Assembly (NCBI RefSeq): GCF_014841135.1
Contig: NZ_JACYTN010000002.1
Coordinates: forward strand, 372,001-436,000
Direction: 5' to 3'
Length of the DNA: 64,000 bases
DNA from: Paenibacillus arenosi
Lineage (GTDB): Bacteria > Bacillota > Bacilli > Paenibacillales > Paenibacillaceae
The notes under the pieces were generated by a model. It saw only the letters and a program-made list of their open reading frames with translations. It searched no databases and was not told the DNA's origin. The position numbers and the translations under genes are program-made. Positions 52,742 to 62,286 of this stretch are shown piece after piece. The stretch's first letter is position 1. The number at the start of each line of letters is the position of its first letter.

Positions 52742-54408
52742 GACTTGTCCCCTCCACGATCAATAGCATTCACATCTACTTCAAGCTCTGTCTCTCGCAA
52801 TATGCGAGCCACTTCATTACGCATGCCATACCAATTCTTGTTCGTATGTGCTCCGAGCAGCAATTGCTTCTCATTTAGTCGCAGCCAAATGCGACGATGC
52901 TGCCAATAGAAGCCCATAACCAAACCAATCATAGATATTCCCGCTCCCACCCAAATATAAGGAAGAGCTTTTTCGATTCTAACGTTCAAGTAGCTTAAAG
53001 ATTCTTGGATGGTGACATCTGCCATAGACTGGACGTCAATTTGGATTTTTTTCATAATTTCCTGATTCAACACATCTTCACGGAATCGCTGTTTGTCCTT
53101 CTGAAGCGGGAAGTAAAAGTATGGCTCACCCGTTTCTTCCAATCCTGGCCCTTTGATCATAAACAAAAATGCCGGTGCATTAGGATTAGGCGTTTTCGTT
53201 ATCGGCTTGCCGTCTTTACCTAAGTCAAAGTCCATGTACTTCTCACGAAGCTCCAATGTATAGGGGCCAACCGTGTACTTAGGTTCCGATTTACTAATCT
53301 TCAATTCGAACGAACCATAAATTTCGTTGGTCTTCGGGTTTTTGAGATTAGGTTTAACGGCTACAAGCTTGGGCGTAAGGTCAAAGTCATATTGAAATAT
53401 CATCAAGTCTTCATATTTCAACGGCTCATTTACTCTAATATTGTGTTTATGAACTTCCTCCAACTTCGGTTCAGCTAAAGGATCATCACAATTCGCCACA
53501 CAACGATATAAAGTAGCTTGTGTTTCAAACAGTTTAGGGATGACTCGACCCTCTTTTGCAAACTGCTCCGGCATTTCTTCTTTGGTGTAATATTCAACGG
53601 TAAATTTCTCGTTTTCTAAATAAAAGGGAGTGTTCTCAATCGGACGTGGTTCGTTATGCGGAAATGCTGCATAATATTCTAGATTCCAGCCTGGAATGCT
53701 GCGAGCCAATACAGCTAATAAAAAAACAATTAACCCAATATGGTTAATATAAGGCCCCCAACGGCTGAAACGGTTCTTCTCTGCCAGTATTGCACCATCT
53801 TGCTCATAGACACGATAGCCTTTGCGCTTAAGCGCCTTCTGGGCTTTCTGTATCCAATCCCCCTGTTGCATAGCATCAGGCAATTGCTGTTCATAGACGA
53901 TGCGTTGACGACGTAAAAACTGATCATGTTTGCGAATTTTTTGCTTATGCAAGGCACGATAAAGTGGCAATACCCGATCCAAGCTGCAAATGACCAATGA
54001 AGCACCAATCATAACTAGCAAGGTTATAAACCACCATGATTCGTATGTATTTGACAATCCTAGCAAGTAATAAATATGTCCAATCGTGCCATAGTTTTCT
54101 TTGTAGTAAGTCGAGGGATCAAAATTGATGAACTGGCTCTCTTGAGGATAAATCGTTCCCAGCGACGCACCAATAAGTGTAATGATAATAACAATAACTG
54201 CGATTTTTACAGAAGAGAAAAAATTCCACACGCGGTCAATCACACTTGGATTTGCTTTTTGAGATTTACGAGCGACACCATCATATCTCATTTCTAATAC
54301 TGCTGTTTCGTTATCGCTTTCATGTAAAGGCTTACCACAAGCTTCACACAGAATCGTCTGAGTGGGATTTTGATGCCCGCATTCACACTTCGTATTTTGA
54401 AATTCCAA
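52738..54408 (-). CDS. resB: Cytochrome c biogenesis protein ResB (Ccs1 family)
   Basis: A 556-residue membrane protein. An N-terminal zinc-ribbon-like stretch ('CECGHQN...CEACGKPL', residues about 8-28) precedes helices at about 70-92, 128-145 and 218-235, a large outer-surface domain and a last helix near 485-505. It forms the haem exporter/lyase complex with ResC. The N-terminal cysteine pairs are an extra not present in all ResB proteins. Confidence 0.9.
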   Translation of the reverse strand: MEFQNTKCECGHQNPTQTILCEACGKPLHESDNETAVLEMRYDGVARKSQKANPSVIDRVWNFFSSVKIAVIVIIITLIGASLGTIYPQESQFINFDPSTYYKENYGTIGHIYYLLGLSNTYESWWFITLLVMIGASLVICSLDRVLPLYRALHKQKIRKHDQFLRRQRIVYEQQLPDAMQQGDWIQKAQKALKRKGYRVYEQDGAILAEKNRFSRWGPYINHIGLIVFLLAVLARSIPGWNLEYYAAFPHNEPRPIENTPFYLENEKFTVEYYTKEEMPEQFAKEGRVIPKLFETQATLYRCVANCDDPLAEPKLEEVHKHNIRVNEPLKYEDLMIFQYDFDLTPKLVAVKPNLKNPKTNEIYGSFELKISKSEPKYTVGPYTLELREKYMDFDLGKDGKPITKTPNPNAPAFLFMIKGPGLEETGEPYFYFPLQKDKQRFREDVLNQEIMKKIQIDVQSMADVTIQESLSYLNVRIEKALPYIWVGAGISMIGLVMGFYWQHRRIWLRLNEKQLLLGAHTNKNWYGMRNEVARILRETELEVDVNAIDRGGDKS

Positions 54409-54437
54409 GGATGCAGCCCCCTTGCGTTATACACTGG

Positions 54438-54959
54438 TTAGCTAGTAATTTCCTTTATCTGCGTCTTTAGCACAGATTCCTCTACTTCACCTAATATGAT
54501 GTTGTGTACGGTACCATCCGGCTTAATAAAGAAAGTGGTAGGAAGTGGTCGAATGCCGTACGCTTTGGCAACTGACTTTTTACTATCCAGCCAAATCGGA
54601 AACGTAATATTCATAGCGTTAACGTAGTTATTTACGGTAATTGGATCTTCACCATTATTGATAGCTATAATGGAAACGCCTTTGTCTTTCCATTCCTCAT
54701 GTGCACGTTGAAAGGCTGGCATCTCACGCGTACATGGCTCACACCATGTGCCCCAGAAGTTTAATACAATAGCTTGACCTTTGAGGTTAGTAAGCTCTTG
54801 TACATCCCCATTCAATTGCTGAAGCTTTATATTCGGAACCTTACTCCCGATAACAGGAACTGAGTTGCTCGTAAACAAAGCCGAGCCGATGGCGAATCCG
54901 CCAAGTAGTAGTATGGCTGCAAGAATAACCATTTGAAGTGATTTATTTCGTTTCCCCAT
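54438..54959 (-). CDS. resA: Thiol-disulfide oxidoreductase ResA
   Basis: A 173-residue membrane-anchored thioredoxin-like protein that reduces the CxxCH cysteines of apocytochrome c. An N-terminal helix (about residues 9-29) anchors it. The active site is 'WCEPC' (residues about 72-76) in 'WGTWCEPCTREMP', and a conserved glutamate and cis-proline region ('RPLPTTFFI') follow. It heads the resABCDE operon. Confidence 0.94.
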   Translation of the reverse strand: MGKRNKSLQMVILAAILLLGGFAIGSALFTSNSVPVIGSKVPNIKLQQLNGDVQELTNLKGQAIVLNFWGTWCEPCTREMPAFQRAHEEWKDKGVSIIAINNGEDPITVNNYVNAMNITFPIWLDSKKSVAKAYGIRPLPTTFFIKPDGTVHNIILGEVEESVLKTQIKEITS

Positions 54960-55164
54960 CGTAATTCGCCCTTTCTATGACAATTTTCACAATTAGGCGG
55001 CGCAGTTCAAACAATTCGATTACACCGAACACGTCCATTATAATCCATATAGGCAAGGACACATCTTCCTTTTTATGAAATTTATGTGTCATAGAAGGGC
55101 GACACGTTGGTTATATGCTGTTAAATGGACACAAATCTAGCACGCATCCTACAACAGTAACATG

Positions 55165-55908
55165 TTACTTTAATCGCTCTGACTTAACAGGCGACTGCAT
55201 CAATTCATTAATTTCTGACTTCGTTAACAGACGATGCTTGCCTCGGACAAGACCTTGCAGCGTAATATTGCCAAATTGAACACGCTTCAGACGCGTGACA
55301 GGATGTCCAATAGCCTCAAACATCCTTCTAACTTGACGGTTACGCCCTTCATAAATCGTCATGCTAATCGTTGCTACATTTTGCTCCATATCAACATCGA
55401 AATACTCAACTTCTGCAGGCTGAGTCATTCCATCTTCGAGCATAATGCCTTTTTTAAGTTTCTCCAGCGCATCACCATGTGGAACGCCTTTAACAGTAGC
55501 TCGATAAATTTTGCCAACATGATGGCGTGGATGTGTCAGCCTATTAGCTAAATCTCCATCGTTGGTAAGAAGCAATAATCCTTCCGTATCGTAATCCAAG
55601 CGACCTACTGGATATACACGAGTCTTAATCTTTTTAAGGAAATCCTTGACCGTCTTACGGCCTTCAGGATCTGACATCGATGTAATAACACCTTTCGGTT
55701 TATAAAAAGCGATAACGATTTTCTCAGCCGCTTTTCTCAACGGACGACCATTCACCGTAATCTCATCCGTATTCGGATTCGCTTTGACGCCAAGTGTCAA
55801 TACAGGCTCGCCGTTCAATTCTACTTTTCCATCTAATATCAATTGCTCACACTTGCGGCGAGATGCGATACCTGCATTCGCCATAATTTTTTGAAGACGT
55901 TCTTCCAT
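55165..55908 (-). CDS. rluB: 23S rRNA pseudouridine synthase RluB type
   Basis: A 247-residue enzyme of the RsuA/RluB family. An N-terminal S4 RNA-binding domain (about residues 1-60, 'QKIMANAGIASRRKCEQLI') precedes the catalytic domain with 'GRLDYDTEGLLLLTND' holding the catalytic aspartate (about residue 101). 'GRNRQVRRM' is the second family motif. ATG 55908 is chosen since GAGGTG lies ten bases before it; the more upstream ATG is too close to that site. Located between spmB and resA as in B. subtilis. Confidence 0.92.
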   Translation of the reverse strand: MEERLQKIMANAGIASRRKCEQLILDGKVELNGEPVLTLGVKANPNTDEITVNGRPLRKAAEKIVIAFYKPKGVITSMSDPEGRKTVKDFLKKIKTRVYPVGRLDYDTEGLLLLTNDGDLANRLTHPRHHVGKIYRATVKGVPHGDALEKLKKGIMLEDGMTQPAEVEYFDVDMEQNVATISMTIYEGRNRQVRRMFEAIGHPVTRLKRVQFGNITLQGLVRGKHRLLTKSEINELMQSPVKSERLK

Positions 55909-55988
55909 TTGTGTCATTCACCTCAAACCTATGATATCCGTTCGTGAACAAGTCCACAAGCGAAACTGATAAAAACGTGTCGAAACAA

Positions 55989-56033
55989 GAAAAAACACCC
56001 TGTTATAGGTGGATATCACCTAGAAACTGGGCG
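55989..56033 (-). terminator. Terminator after spmB
   Basis: CGCCC...GTT..TAGGTG / CACCTA..AAC..GGGTG stem followed by TTTTTTC on the minus strand, between spmB and rluB. Confidence 0.8.
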
Positions 56034-56066
56034 TCTCTAACACATTATAACACATTTTCGTTTCTA

Positions 56067-56600
56067 TTATACAAATATGAGCATACAAATGATAATTGCC
56101 GCTACAAATCCAACGATATCTGAAAATAGCCCTACTTTTAAGGCGTATCGTCCTTTACGAATACCAATCGCTCCAAAATAAACAGTCAATACATACAGCG
56201 TAGTGTCTGTACTCCCTTGAATCGTGGAAGCAATCCGACCTATAAGCGAGTCAGGGCCGTATGTTTTTATTAAATCCGTTGTGAACGCGAGCGAACCAGC
56301 CCCTGTAATAGGCCTCAAAAACGCTAACGGCATTACTTCGCTTGGTATTCCGAACCAATCCAGTAAAGGTCTCATTAGCCCGACGAGCCAATCCATTGCT
56401 CCAGATGCTCGAAATACACTAATGGCGACCATCATGCCTACTAAAGTCGGAATGATGTTGATCGATGTCTGGAACCCATCCTTGGCACCTTCGACAAACG
56501 ACTCATACACCGGAACTCGCCTCATATATGCGTATAGGGGGATGAAGACGATAATGGCTGGAATCGCCCAAGTAGAAATGGTTGTCAAGAATGCATACAA
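56067..56600 (-). CDS. spmB: Spore maturation protein B
   Basis: A 177-residue membrane protein of the nucleoside-transporter-gate (YjiH) fold, needed with SpmA for spore core dehydration. It has about five helices, and 'PTLVGMMVAISVFRASGAMDWL' (about 51-72) and 'RPITGAGSLAFTTDL' are typical. The start is TTG 56600 with AAAGGA nine bases before. It is 53 bases downstream of spmA. Confidence 0.92.
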   Translation of the reverse strand: MYAFLTTISTWAIPAIIVFIPLYAYMRRVPVYESFVEGAKDGFQTSINIIPTLVGMMVAISVFRASGAMDWLVGLMRPLLDWFGIPSEVMPLAFLRPITGAGSLAFTTDLIKTYGPDSLIGRIASTIQGSTDTTLYVLTVYFGAIGIRKGRYALKVGLFSDIVGFVAAIIICMLIFV

Positions 56601-56653
56601 GCTCCATCATCCTTTCTGCACATGCATTGCCCTATCAGACACCTACTAACACG

Positions 56654-57283
56654 CTATGGTCCTGCTGGCACAGAATTCGATTCATGATGTTGAGTATGCG
56701 GCGGGCTCTTTGTTCGAGATCGGTACCAACGATCTGCGGCGATGGCAGCTATTGTAGCAACCATTGTGGCTAATAAAGTAGTTCCTACGATTTCTGCTGG
56801 ATTAGCGGAATCAAAGTTCATGCGTATGGCGATTAATGTAGTTGGTATTAACGTGATACTAGAGGTGTTAATCGCCAACAAGGTGCACATTGCTGGTGTG
56901 GCTGTTGTTTTATCGGGATTGAGTTTTTGCAGCTCCTGCATAGCTCGAATACCCATTGGAGTGGCTGCATTGCCCAACCCTAACAAATTGGCACTCATAT
57001 TTGACATAATGAAACCTAGTGCAGGATGGTTGCGGGGTACATCAGGGAATAAATAGCGCACCACGGGTCCAAGCAGTTTAGCTAGTGATTTGAGCAAACC
57101 TGCATCCTCCGCTATGCGCATCATCCCAAGCCAGAACACCATGACGCTGATAAGCCCGAAGCTGACCGTAACACCCGTCTTGGCCCCGTCAAATACAGCT
57201 TCGGTCACAGCTTCGATTCGCCCTTGTGCAGCAGCCGCAATAAATCCTACGACCAGCATAAAAATCCATATCGCATTAACCAT
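56654..57283 (-). CDS. spmA: Spore maturation protein A
   Basis: A 209-residue membrane protein paralogous to SpmB. 'FWLGMMRIAEDAGLLKSLAKLL' (about residues 49-70), 'NMSANLLGLGNAATPMG' (about 93-109) and 'INTSSITLIPTTLIAIR' are the conserved segments. GGGGGAG precedes the ATG. The order dacB, spmA, spmB is the B. subtilis sporulation operon, whose products set spore-cortex structure and core water. Confidence 0.93.
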   Translation of the reverse strand: MVNAIWIFMLVVGFIAAAAQGRIEAVTEAVFDGAKTGVTVSFGLISVMVFWLGMMRIAEDAGLLKSLAKLLGPVVRYLFPDVPRNHPALGFIMSNMSANLLGLGNAATPMGIRAMQELQKLNPDKTTATPAMCTLLAINTSSITLIPTTLIAIRMNFDSANPAEIVGTTLLATMVATIAAIAADRWYRSRTKSPPHTQHHESNSVPAGP

Positions 57284-57393
57284 GCCGCTCCCCCTCGATC
57301 ACTTCTTGTAAAGCTTGTCCAGCGCACCCACCTCTCCCTGAATGCCTGTGCGCTAAACATAAGTAAAAACAAGGCATTAAAAGCTGTTCATGT

Positions 57394-58572
57394 TTATTTA
57401 GAAAGTTCCTGATTCGCTTTCGCTTGTTCTGTTTTCACTTGCATCGATTGCTTGATCGGAATCGATCCAATCAACTTATCTTCTAGCCATATAGACACCT
57501 TCCCGTGCTGTCCGAGTCGATAATCAAGAGAATTAGGTTGAAACCATTCAACTTTTTGTTGAATTTTCGCTTGTTCCTCTGAACGTAATGGATAACTCCA
57601 CGAAGCGTCCATTTCATAAGGTTGTCCTTCCAGTTTATAACCTTTCTCAATGACGGTCGTTAGCGGATACTGTGCAAATCCATAGTCAAGCAAAGTTTGA
57701 TGGTCATTCCAATCATCGCCGTCATTTAATGTCACTACAGCAAGTTGTTGTCCATTACGAGTAGCAGAACTCACTAAACAACGCAACGCATCACTCGTAT
57801 ATCCTGTCTTCACACCATCTGCTCCAGCATAGAAACGGAGCATTTTGTTCTTATTTGTCCATTTGTAATCCCATTTTTCAATTGGATTTGGAACAACCTT
57901 TATTTTCGTTTTTACAATCGTTTGAAACTGCTTGTTATGCAAAGCATATGCACTCAATCGGGCTAGATCATGCGCGGAAGTGTAATGTTCTTTTTGGTCC
58001 AAGCCATGCGGATTGCGAAAGCTCGTATTTTCAAGACCAAGCTCCTCCGATTTTTGATTCATCATATATACAAAGCCATCTTCCGAGCCGCCAACATGTT
58101 CTGCGATGGCTACTGCCGCATCATTCCCTGAGCGAAGCATGAGACCATAGATTAAATGCTGCAATGTCATTTCTTCACCTAGACGCAAATATATCGATGA
58201 TCCTTCTTTACCAACTGCCCGCTTGCTCGTTTTCACTTTGTCATTTAGCTTACCTGATTCCAATGCCACTATCGCAGTCATAATTTTTGTTGTGCTTGCC
58301 ATAGGCAACCGAGTCTCACCATTGTTACTGTGAAGAATTCTACCAGTATTGACATCGATCAAGGCAAATGCTTTTGCTCCTGTTCTTGGCGCTTCGGATG
58401 AATAGGTTTTCTGCTTTTGACTTTTCTTTTGACTCTTCTTCTTTTTTTCCTTACTTACCGTTATTACTTTAAATCGATTGTTCATGGTTATCGCTTCTGC
58501 ATTACCCGCTTGGAAAATAGGATTCCATAATAGTACAAGGGCAATGACGGCTGCTAACGTACGATGAATCAT
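57394..58572 (-). CDS. dacB: D-alanyl-D-alanine carboxypeptidase (DacB/DacF type)
   Basis: A 392-residue penicillin-binding protein that trims peptides of peptidoglycan; in sporulation operons it lowers cortex cross-linking. A signal peptide (residues about 1-24) precedes 'STTKIM' (active serine), 'RSGNDAAV' (SxN) and 'KTGYT' (KTG). A Lys/Ser/Gln-rich spacer lies between the signal peptide and the catalytic domain. ATG 58572 follows AAGGAGGAC. The dacB name rests on synteny with spmA-spmB; the vegetative dacA/dacF paralogues are similar. Confidence 0.88.
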   Translation of the reverse strand: MIHRTLAAVIALVLLWNPIFQAGNAEAITMNNRFKVITVSKEKKKKSQKKSQKQKTYSSEAPRTGAKAFALIDVNTGRILHSNNGETRLPMASTTKIMTAIVALESGKLNDKVKTSKRAVGKEGSSIYLRLGEEMTLQHLIYGLMLRSGNDAAVAIAEHVGGSEDGFVYMMNQKSEELGLENTSFRNPHGLDQKEHYTSAHDLARLSAYALHNKQFQTIVKTKIKVVPNPIEKWDYKWTNKNKMLRFYAGADGVKTGYTSDALRCLVSSATRNGQQLAVVTLNDGDDWNDHQTLLDYGFAQYPLTTVIEKGYKLEGQPYEMDASWSYPLRSEEQAKIQQKVEWFQPNSLDYRLGQHGKVSIWLEDKLIGSIPIKQSMQVKTEQAKANQELSK

Positions 58573-58650
58573 TAATTCGTAGTCCTCCTTCATGATGTCA
58601 GAACATGGAGTTCAGTCTACATAAGCACCTGCTCCTCACGCCGTAATTCA

Positions 58651-58680
58651 TATGTATGCGAATACGATGCTACGTATGTC
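58651..58680 (-). promoter_or_regulatory. Possible SigE promoter of dacB-spmA-spmB
   Basis: GACATACG (58680-58673), 14 bases, CATACATA (58658-58651) on the minus strand. It resembles SigE promoters and lies about 80 bases before the dacB start. The -35 match is partial. Confidence 0.4.
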
Positions 58681-58718
58681 CAACTTTTTGTCCAAGCTAT
58701 TCCATGATAAATTGGTTC

Positions 58719-58796
58719 AAAAAAAGCGCCATACCCACGCAGCCGCATGATGATTCAGCCAAACGACTGAATGACAGCTCGAGTTTATTGACGCTT
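58719..58796 (-). terminator. Probable terminator after ytfJ
   Basis: AAGCG / CGCTT outer stem around an inner ATTCAG-CTGAAT hairpin, followed by TTTTTTTG on the minus strand. The outer stem is short, so the strength is uncertain. Confidence 0.5.
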
Positions 58797-58812
58797 TAAT
58801 TTCATACAGTCA

Positions 58813-59277
58813 TTATGAATCGGCATGTGTGTGATGACTATGTGTTGTTTGGTTCTGAGCGTGACTATCTTTACGCTTAAATAGAGACTCAAGTCGATCG
58901 ATAATTTGTGGAGTCGAATCGATAATTTTTTCTAATAAGTGTGTATTATTGTCCATCGAAACAACCTGCACATTCTGTTTCCCTACTACAAGGAAGCCGA
59001 TCGGATTCATGTATACTCCGCCCCCGCTACCTCCTCCGAACGGCTGCTGCGGCGGATAGCGATGTACCTGTTGATTTTGCCCGTCTGATTTCGCACCATT
59101 CATAATTCGATAGTCACTTCCCCCTGCAGCAAATCCGATACCAACCCTGCTAATGGGAATGATGACAGAACCATCTGGCGTTTGCACAGGATCACCGACA
59201 ATTGCATTAACATCGATCATCCCTTTAATATTTTCCAGAGCGACTTGCATCAAGCCTTCGATTGGATGCTCCGCCAT
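58813..59277 (-). CDS. ytfJ: YtfJ-type sporulation protein
   Basis: A 154-residue protein of the GerW family. 'VQTPDGSVIIPISRVGIGFAAGG' (about residues 32-54) and 'GGGSGGGVYMNPIGFLVV' (about 81-98) are its two conserved parts. In B. subtilis it is made in the forespore and tied to germination. GAAGGAGGAG precedes the ATG. It overlaps the DUF2953 gene by 28 bases. Confidence 0.9.
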   Translation of the reverse strand: MAEHPIEGLMQVALENIKGMIDVNAIVGDPVQTPDGSVIIPISRVGIGFAAGGSDYRIMNGAKSDGQNQQVHRYPPQQPFGGGSGGGVYMNPIGFLVVGKQNVQVVSMDNNTHLLEKIIDSTPQIIDRLESLFKRKDSHAQNQTTHSHHTHADS

Positions 59278-59942
59278 TGCTTAACTCCTCCTTCAGCCCG
59301 CTTGATGCGGAAAATGAGCACAATCACTGCAAAAATAGCATGTACGACACGAATTCGACCTATGCACAGAAATCTGGTGGAAAATACAGGGCAATCAAAT
59401 CGAGGAACAACTTCCACATCGGGTAAGCTTCGGAAAGTCAGCAGTTGAGTAATGATGCCTGTTACTCCACCAATGAGAGCCCAAGCTAATCCATAGAGCA
59501 TTCCTGTATGGGCAGCATTCGCTGTTCCATATTCGGTATCCCATATGTAGCTATCCACCTCAATGTGCTCTAATGTTTCCAGACCCCATTTTTCAAATCC
59601 ATATGTACGAGCGGCTACACGCACAAACTCCCTGTTCCATTTTTTAATCGTTTCAGGCCCTACGAAATTACGCATTCTCTCTTTGTGCTTGCCTGCCCAA
59701 GACTGTTCTTTTTGCTTGGACTTCATACTAAACCCTTGCTTGAAATTTTGAAATTGAATGCTGCGGATCTCGTATCGCCAACGAACGATTCCGTACACGG
59801 CTCTAATCCCAATCCATATCCGCTCGTGCTTGCCCTGTTTAGAGACAACTAACTTGACCTCTAAATGAGACATCAACACGGTCACATTGAATCCTATCAT
59901 GATTGCCGCAGCAAGCAAGAAACTCCATAGCCATATGGACAT
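59250..59942 (-). CDS. DUF2953 (YtfI-type) membrane protein
   Basis: A 230-residue protein with an N-terminal membrane helix (about residues 3-25), a soluble part ('VRWRYEIRSIQ' and basic stretch 'KSKQKEQSWAGKHKERM' at about 75-91) and hydrophobic segments near 147-162 and 200-215. It is paired with ytfJ as in B. subtilis ytfI-ytfJ. Function unknown, probably sporulation. ATG 59942 follows GGGG; a TTG two codons upstream is an alternative. Confidence 0.78.
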   Translation of the reverse strand: MSIWLWSFLLAAAIMIGFNVTVLMSHLEVKLVVSKQGKHERIWIGIRAVYGIVRWRYEIRSIQFQNFKQGFSMKSKQKEQSWAGKHKERMRNFVGPETIKKWNREFVRVAARTYGFEKWGLETLEHIEVDSYIWDTEYGTANAAHTGMLYGLAWALIGGVTGIITQLLTFRSLPDVEVVPRFDCPVFSTRFLCIGRIRVVHAIFAVIVLIFRIKRAEGGVKQWRSIQSKA

Positions 59943-60025
59943 CTGCAAGTCACCCCTCTTCCTGCAATGCTCGTATTATAGCCACATGTATCCAACTCCA
60001 TGCAGGGCAACAATGAATAGATATA

Positions 60026-60076
60026 AAATAGAAAAGAGCCGTCCCATTAGCAGCATCAGCCACTACAGAACAGCTC
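60026..60076 (-). terminator. Terminator after the UPF0173 hydrolase
   Basis: GAGCTGTTC / GGACGGCTC (nine pairs with G-U) enclosing a 23-base loop, followed by TTTTCTATTTTA on the minus strand. Confidence 0.65.
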
Positions 60077-60144
60077 TCATATTCATTGCTTACTTAGCAA
60101 CCAAATCATACTGTTAGACCTTTTTATAAAACGTTCATTTACGT

Positions 60145-60849
60145 TTATACGAGTTGCCAAGTAGATGTATCCAGCACTTGTCCAGGCTCCATCACAATTC
60201 CTTTAATACCATATTGCTTAAGCTTCTCAGCATAATCATGTCCATCCTGCTCAATAAGCGAGAATGTATTGTAGTGAATAGGGACAACAACCTTCGCTTG
60301 TAACCATTGTGCCGCAAGCAGTGCGTCCGTAGGATCCATCGTAAAATGGCTACCTATCGGCAAAAATGCAATATCCGGTGCATATCGTTCCCCGATAAGT
60401 TTCATATCCGAGAACAAAGCCGTATCCCCTGCATGATATAACGTGACACCCTCCATTTGAAGCACGAAGCCTGCTGGATTACCTAAATAAATAATCTCAC
60501 CATCCACAATAGCCGATGAACTGTGCAAAGCAGGAACCCATTTTAGTTCACCAAATGGGAATGAGGCTCCACCACCGATATTCATAGGTACAACGGACTC
60601 TAGACCTTGCAGAGATAAATACGCTGCGAGTTCAACAATCGTAATGACAGTCGCATCATTTCGCTTTGCTATATTGATCGCATCTCCAGTATGATCATCA
60701 TGACCATGTGTTAGAAGAATCGTATCCGCCTTTATTGTTTCCGCAGATTCTACAGCGACAGGATTGCCTGTCAAGAAAGGATCAACAAGCACGGAATGTT
60801 CTTGCCCAGTAATTTGAATACATGCATGTCCATGAAATTTAATCTGCAT
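60145..60849 (-). CDS. Metallo-beta-lactamase-fold hydrolase (UPF0173, YtkL type)
   Basis: A 234-residue metal-dependent hydrolase. 'THGHDDHTGD' (about residues 43-52) is the HxHxDH metal motif, and 'HAGDTALF', 'GSHFTM' and 'IPIHYNTF' supply the rest of the ligand set. Substrate unknown. ATG 60849 follows GGAGGGAACC. It overlaps the scpB stop by 11 bases, so it is translationally coupled to scpB. Confidence 0.88.
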   Translation of the reverse strand: MQIKFHGHACIQITGQEHSVLVDPFLTGNPVAVESAETIKADTILLTHGHDDHTGDAINIAKRNDATVITIVELAAYLSLQGLESVVPMNIGGGASFPFGELKWVPALHSSSAIVDGEIIYLGNPAGFVLQMEGVTLYHAGDTALFSDMKLIGERYAPDIAFLPIGSHFTMDPTDALLAAQWLQAKVVVPIHYNTFSLIEQDGHDYAEKLKQYGIKGIVMEPGQVLDTSTWQLV

Positions 60850-61459
60850 CTCCCTGGTTCCCTCCAACATCTTCAATAGTTAGCTGCCTACCATCTAACT
60901 TCGCGAATAGAAGCTGGGTTTCCTCCTCTAAGCCATCCGTTTGCTCAAATTGTGCAGCCTCAGGGAGTTCTTCCAGACTGGAAAGCGCAAAATAATCAAG
61001 AAACGCTTTTGTTGTACCATAAAGGATCGGGCGCCCAATCGCTTCTGCGCGGCCCACCTCTTCGATAAGATCTTTATTCACAAGCGTTTGAATCGCTCGA
61101 TCAGATTTTACTCCACGCACTTCTTCTATCTCAACACGGGTAATTGGCTGGCGATAGGCCACGATGGACAAAGTCTCTAGTGCTGCCTGTGACAGCGATG
61201 CCCGAGCAGGTGAATATGCCATTTTTTCAAAATAAGGAACGTGTTCAGGCAGCGTCGCTAAATGATACATACCTGCGATCACAAGAACTTGAATGCCGCG
61301 CTTTTTTCGCTCAAAGTCTCCTTTTAAATCTTGCACAGCTTCTTCAACAACTTCCACACGCTGTTCCGTGATTTCAGCCATATGCTTGGTACTTAACCCT
61401 TCTTCTCCTGCCATAAACAGCAGGCCTTCAATAATCGACTTCAACTCTTGAAAGTTCAT
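60839..61459 (-). CDS. scpB: Segregation and condensation protein B
   Basis: A 206-residue winged-helix protein that dimerises and joins ScpA and SMC to organise chromosomes. Two winged-helix domains are visible ('ELKSIIEGLLFMAGEEGLS' at the N-terminus, 'QAALETLSIVAYRQPITRVEIEEVRG' in the middle, about residues 90-115). ATG 61459 follows GGTGAGG. It overlaps the scpA stop by 32 bases. Confidence 0.93.
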   Translation of the reverse strand: MNFQELKSIIEGLLFMAGEEGLSTKHMAEITEQRVEVVEEAVQDLKGDFERKKRGIQVLVIAGMYHLATLPEHVPYFEKMAYSPARASLSQAALETLSIVAYRQPITRVEIEEVRGVKSDRAIQTLVNKDLIEEVGRAEAIGRPILYGTTKAFLDYFALSSLEELPEAAQFEQTDGLEEETQLLFAKLDGRQLTIEDVGGNQGDAD

Positions 61460-62219
61460 CTGTGTCCACCTCACCTTGCCACTGAATAACGATATCTTCA
61501 AATCGCTGATCTTGATGGCAGCGAATATGCTTTGTTTTCATTAACTCCAATAGGGCTAAGAAAGTGACAACAATCTCATGACGTGTCATTTCTTCACTTA
61601 GCAGCTTGGAGAACATAACCTTGCTTCCTTTTCCTGAAGGCTTGAGCATACCGACAATATCGCGGATACGATCTTTAACAGATATTTCATCACGATGAAT
61701 GGTTGCTACTTGCTCTTTGCGCTGAGCTTTACTTAGCGCCTTCTGGAATGCACGAACAAGATCTGACACATGCAATCCTTCAACTGGATTAGTAGGAGCG
61801 GTCGGCAAATACGTGCTTAAATCCTCAGCTTCCTTGGTGAAAATGTGACTTCTTACTGTCTCCTTTTCACGCAAATGCTGAGCAATGCCCTTAAATTTAC
61901 GGTACTCGATCAACTTACGGATAAGCTCATCACGAGGATCTTCTTCTTCCTCTTCGTACTCAGGATAGTCTTCCCATTCCATAATAGGAGGTTTGGGCAG
62001 CAACTGCTTAGACTTTATTGACAATAATGTAGCTGCCATAACGAGGAATTCGCTCGTAATTTCCAGCTCTAGCTCCTGCATACTTTGCAAATATTCCATA
62101 TATTGATCAGTAATTTCGCTAATAGAGATGTCTTGAATATCAATTTCAGACTTGTCCACTAAGTGAAGCAACAGATCAAGCGGACCTTCGAATTGATCAA
62201 GCTTATATGTAACGGACAC
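61428..62219 (-). CDS. scpA: Segregation and condensation protein A
   Basis: A 263-residue kleisin that bridges the SMC heads. The N-terminal 'FEGPLDLLLHLVDKSEIDIQDI' (residues 9-30) is the SMC-neck binding helix, and the C-terminal winged helix ends in 'FEDIVIQW'. The acidic stretch 'YPEYEEEEEDPRDE' in the middle is usual. GTG start behind GGGGGAATTACGG. It follows the ribH terminator. Confidence 0.93.
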   Translation of the reverse strand: MSVTYKLDQFEGPLDLLLHLVDKSEIDIQDISISEITDQYMEYLQSMQELELEITSEFLVMAATLLSIKSKQLLPKPPIMEWEDYPEYEEEEEDPRDELIRKLIEYRKFKGIAQHLREKETVRSHIFTKEAEDLSTYLPTAPTNPVEGLHVSDLVRAFQKALSKAQRKEQVATIHRDEISVKDRIRDIVGMLKPSGKGSKVMFSKLLSEEMTRHEIVVTFLALLELMKTKHIRCHQDQRFEDIVIQWQGEVDTDELSRVEVDY

Positions 62220-62235
62220 CCCGTAATTCCCCCTG

Positions 62236-62277
62236 AAAAAACAAATGTAGTACCCTTTTGTAAAAGGGCACTACATT
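62236..62277 (-). terminator. Terminator after ribH
   Basis: AATGTAGTGCCCTTTT / AAAAGGGTACTACATT (16 pairs, one G-U) followed by TGTTTTTT on the minus strand. It ends the riboflavin operon. Confidence 0.9.
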
Positions 62278-62286
62278 AACTAAGCA

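Noticed and set aside
54960-55164. A TATAAT upstream of resA as a promoter
   Set aside because: No acceptable -35 element lies at the right distance, so it was not called.
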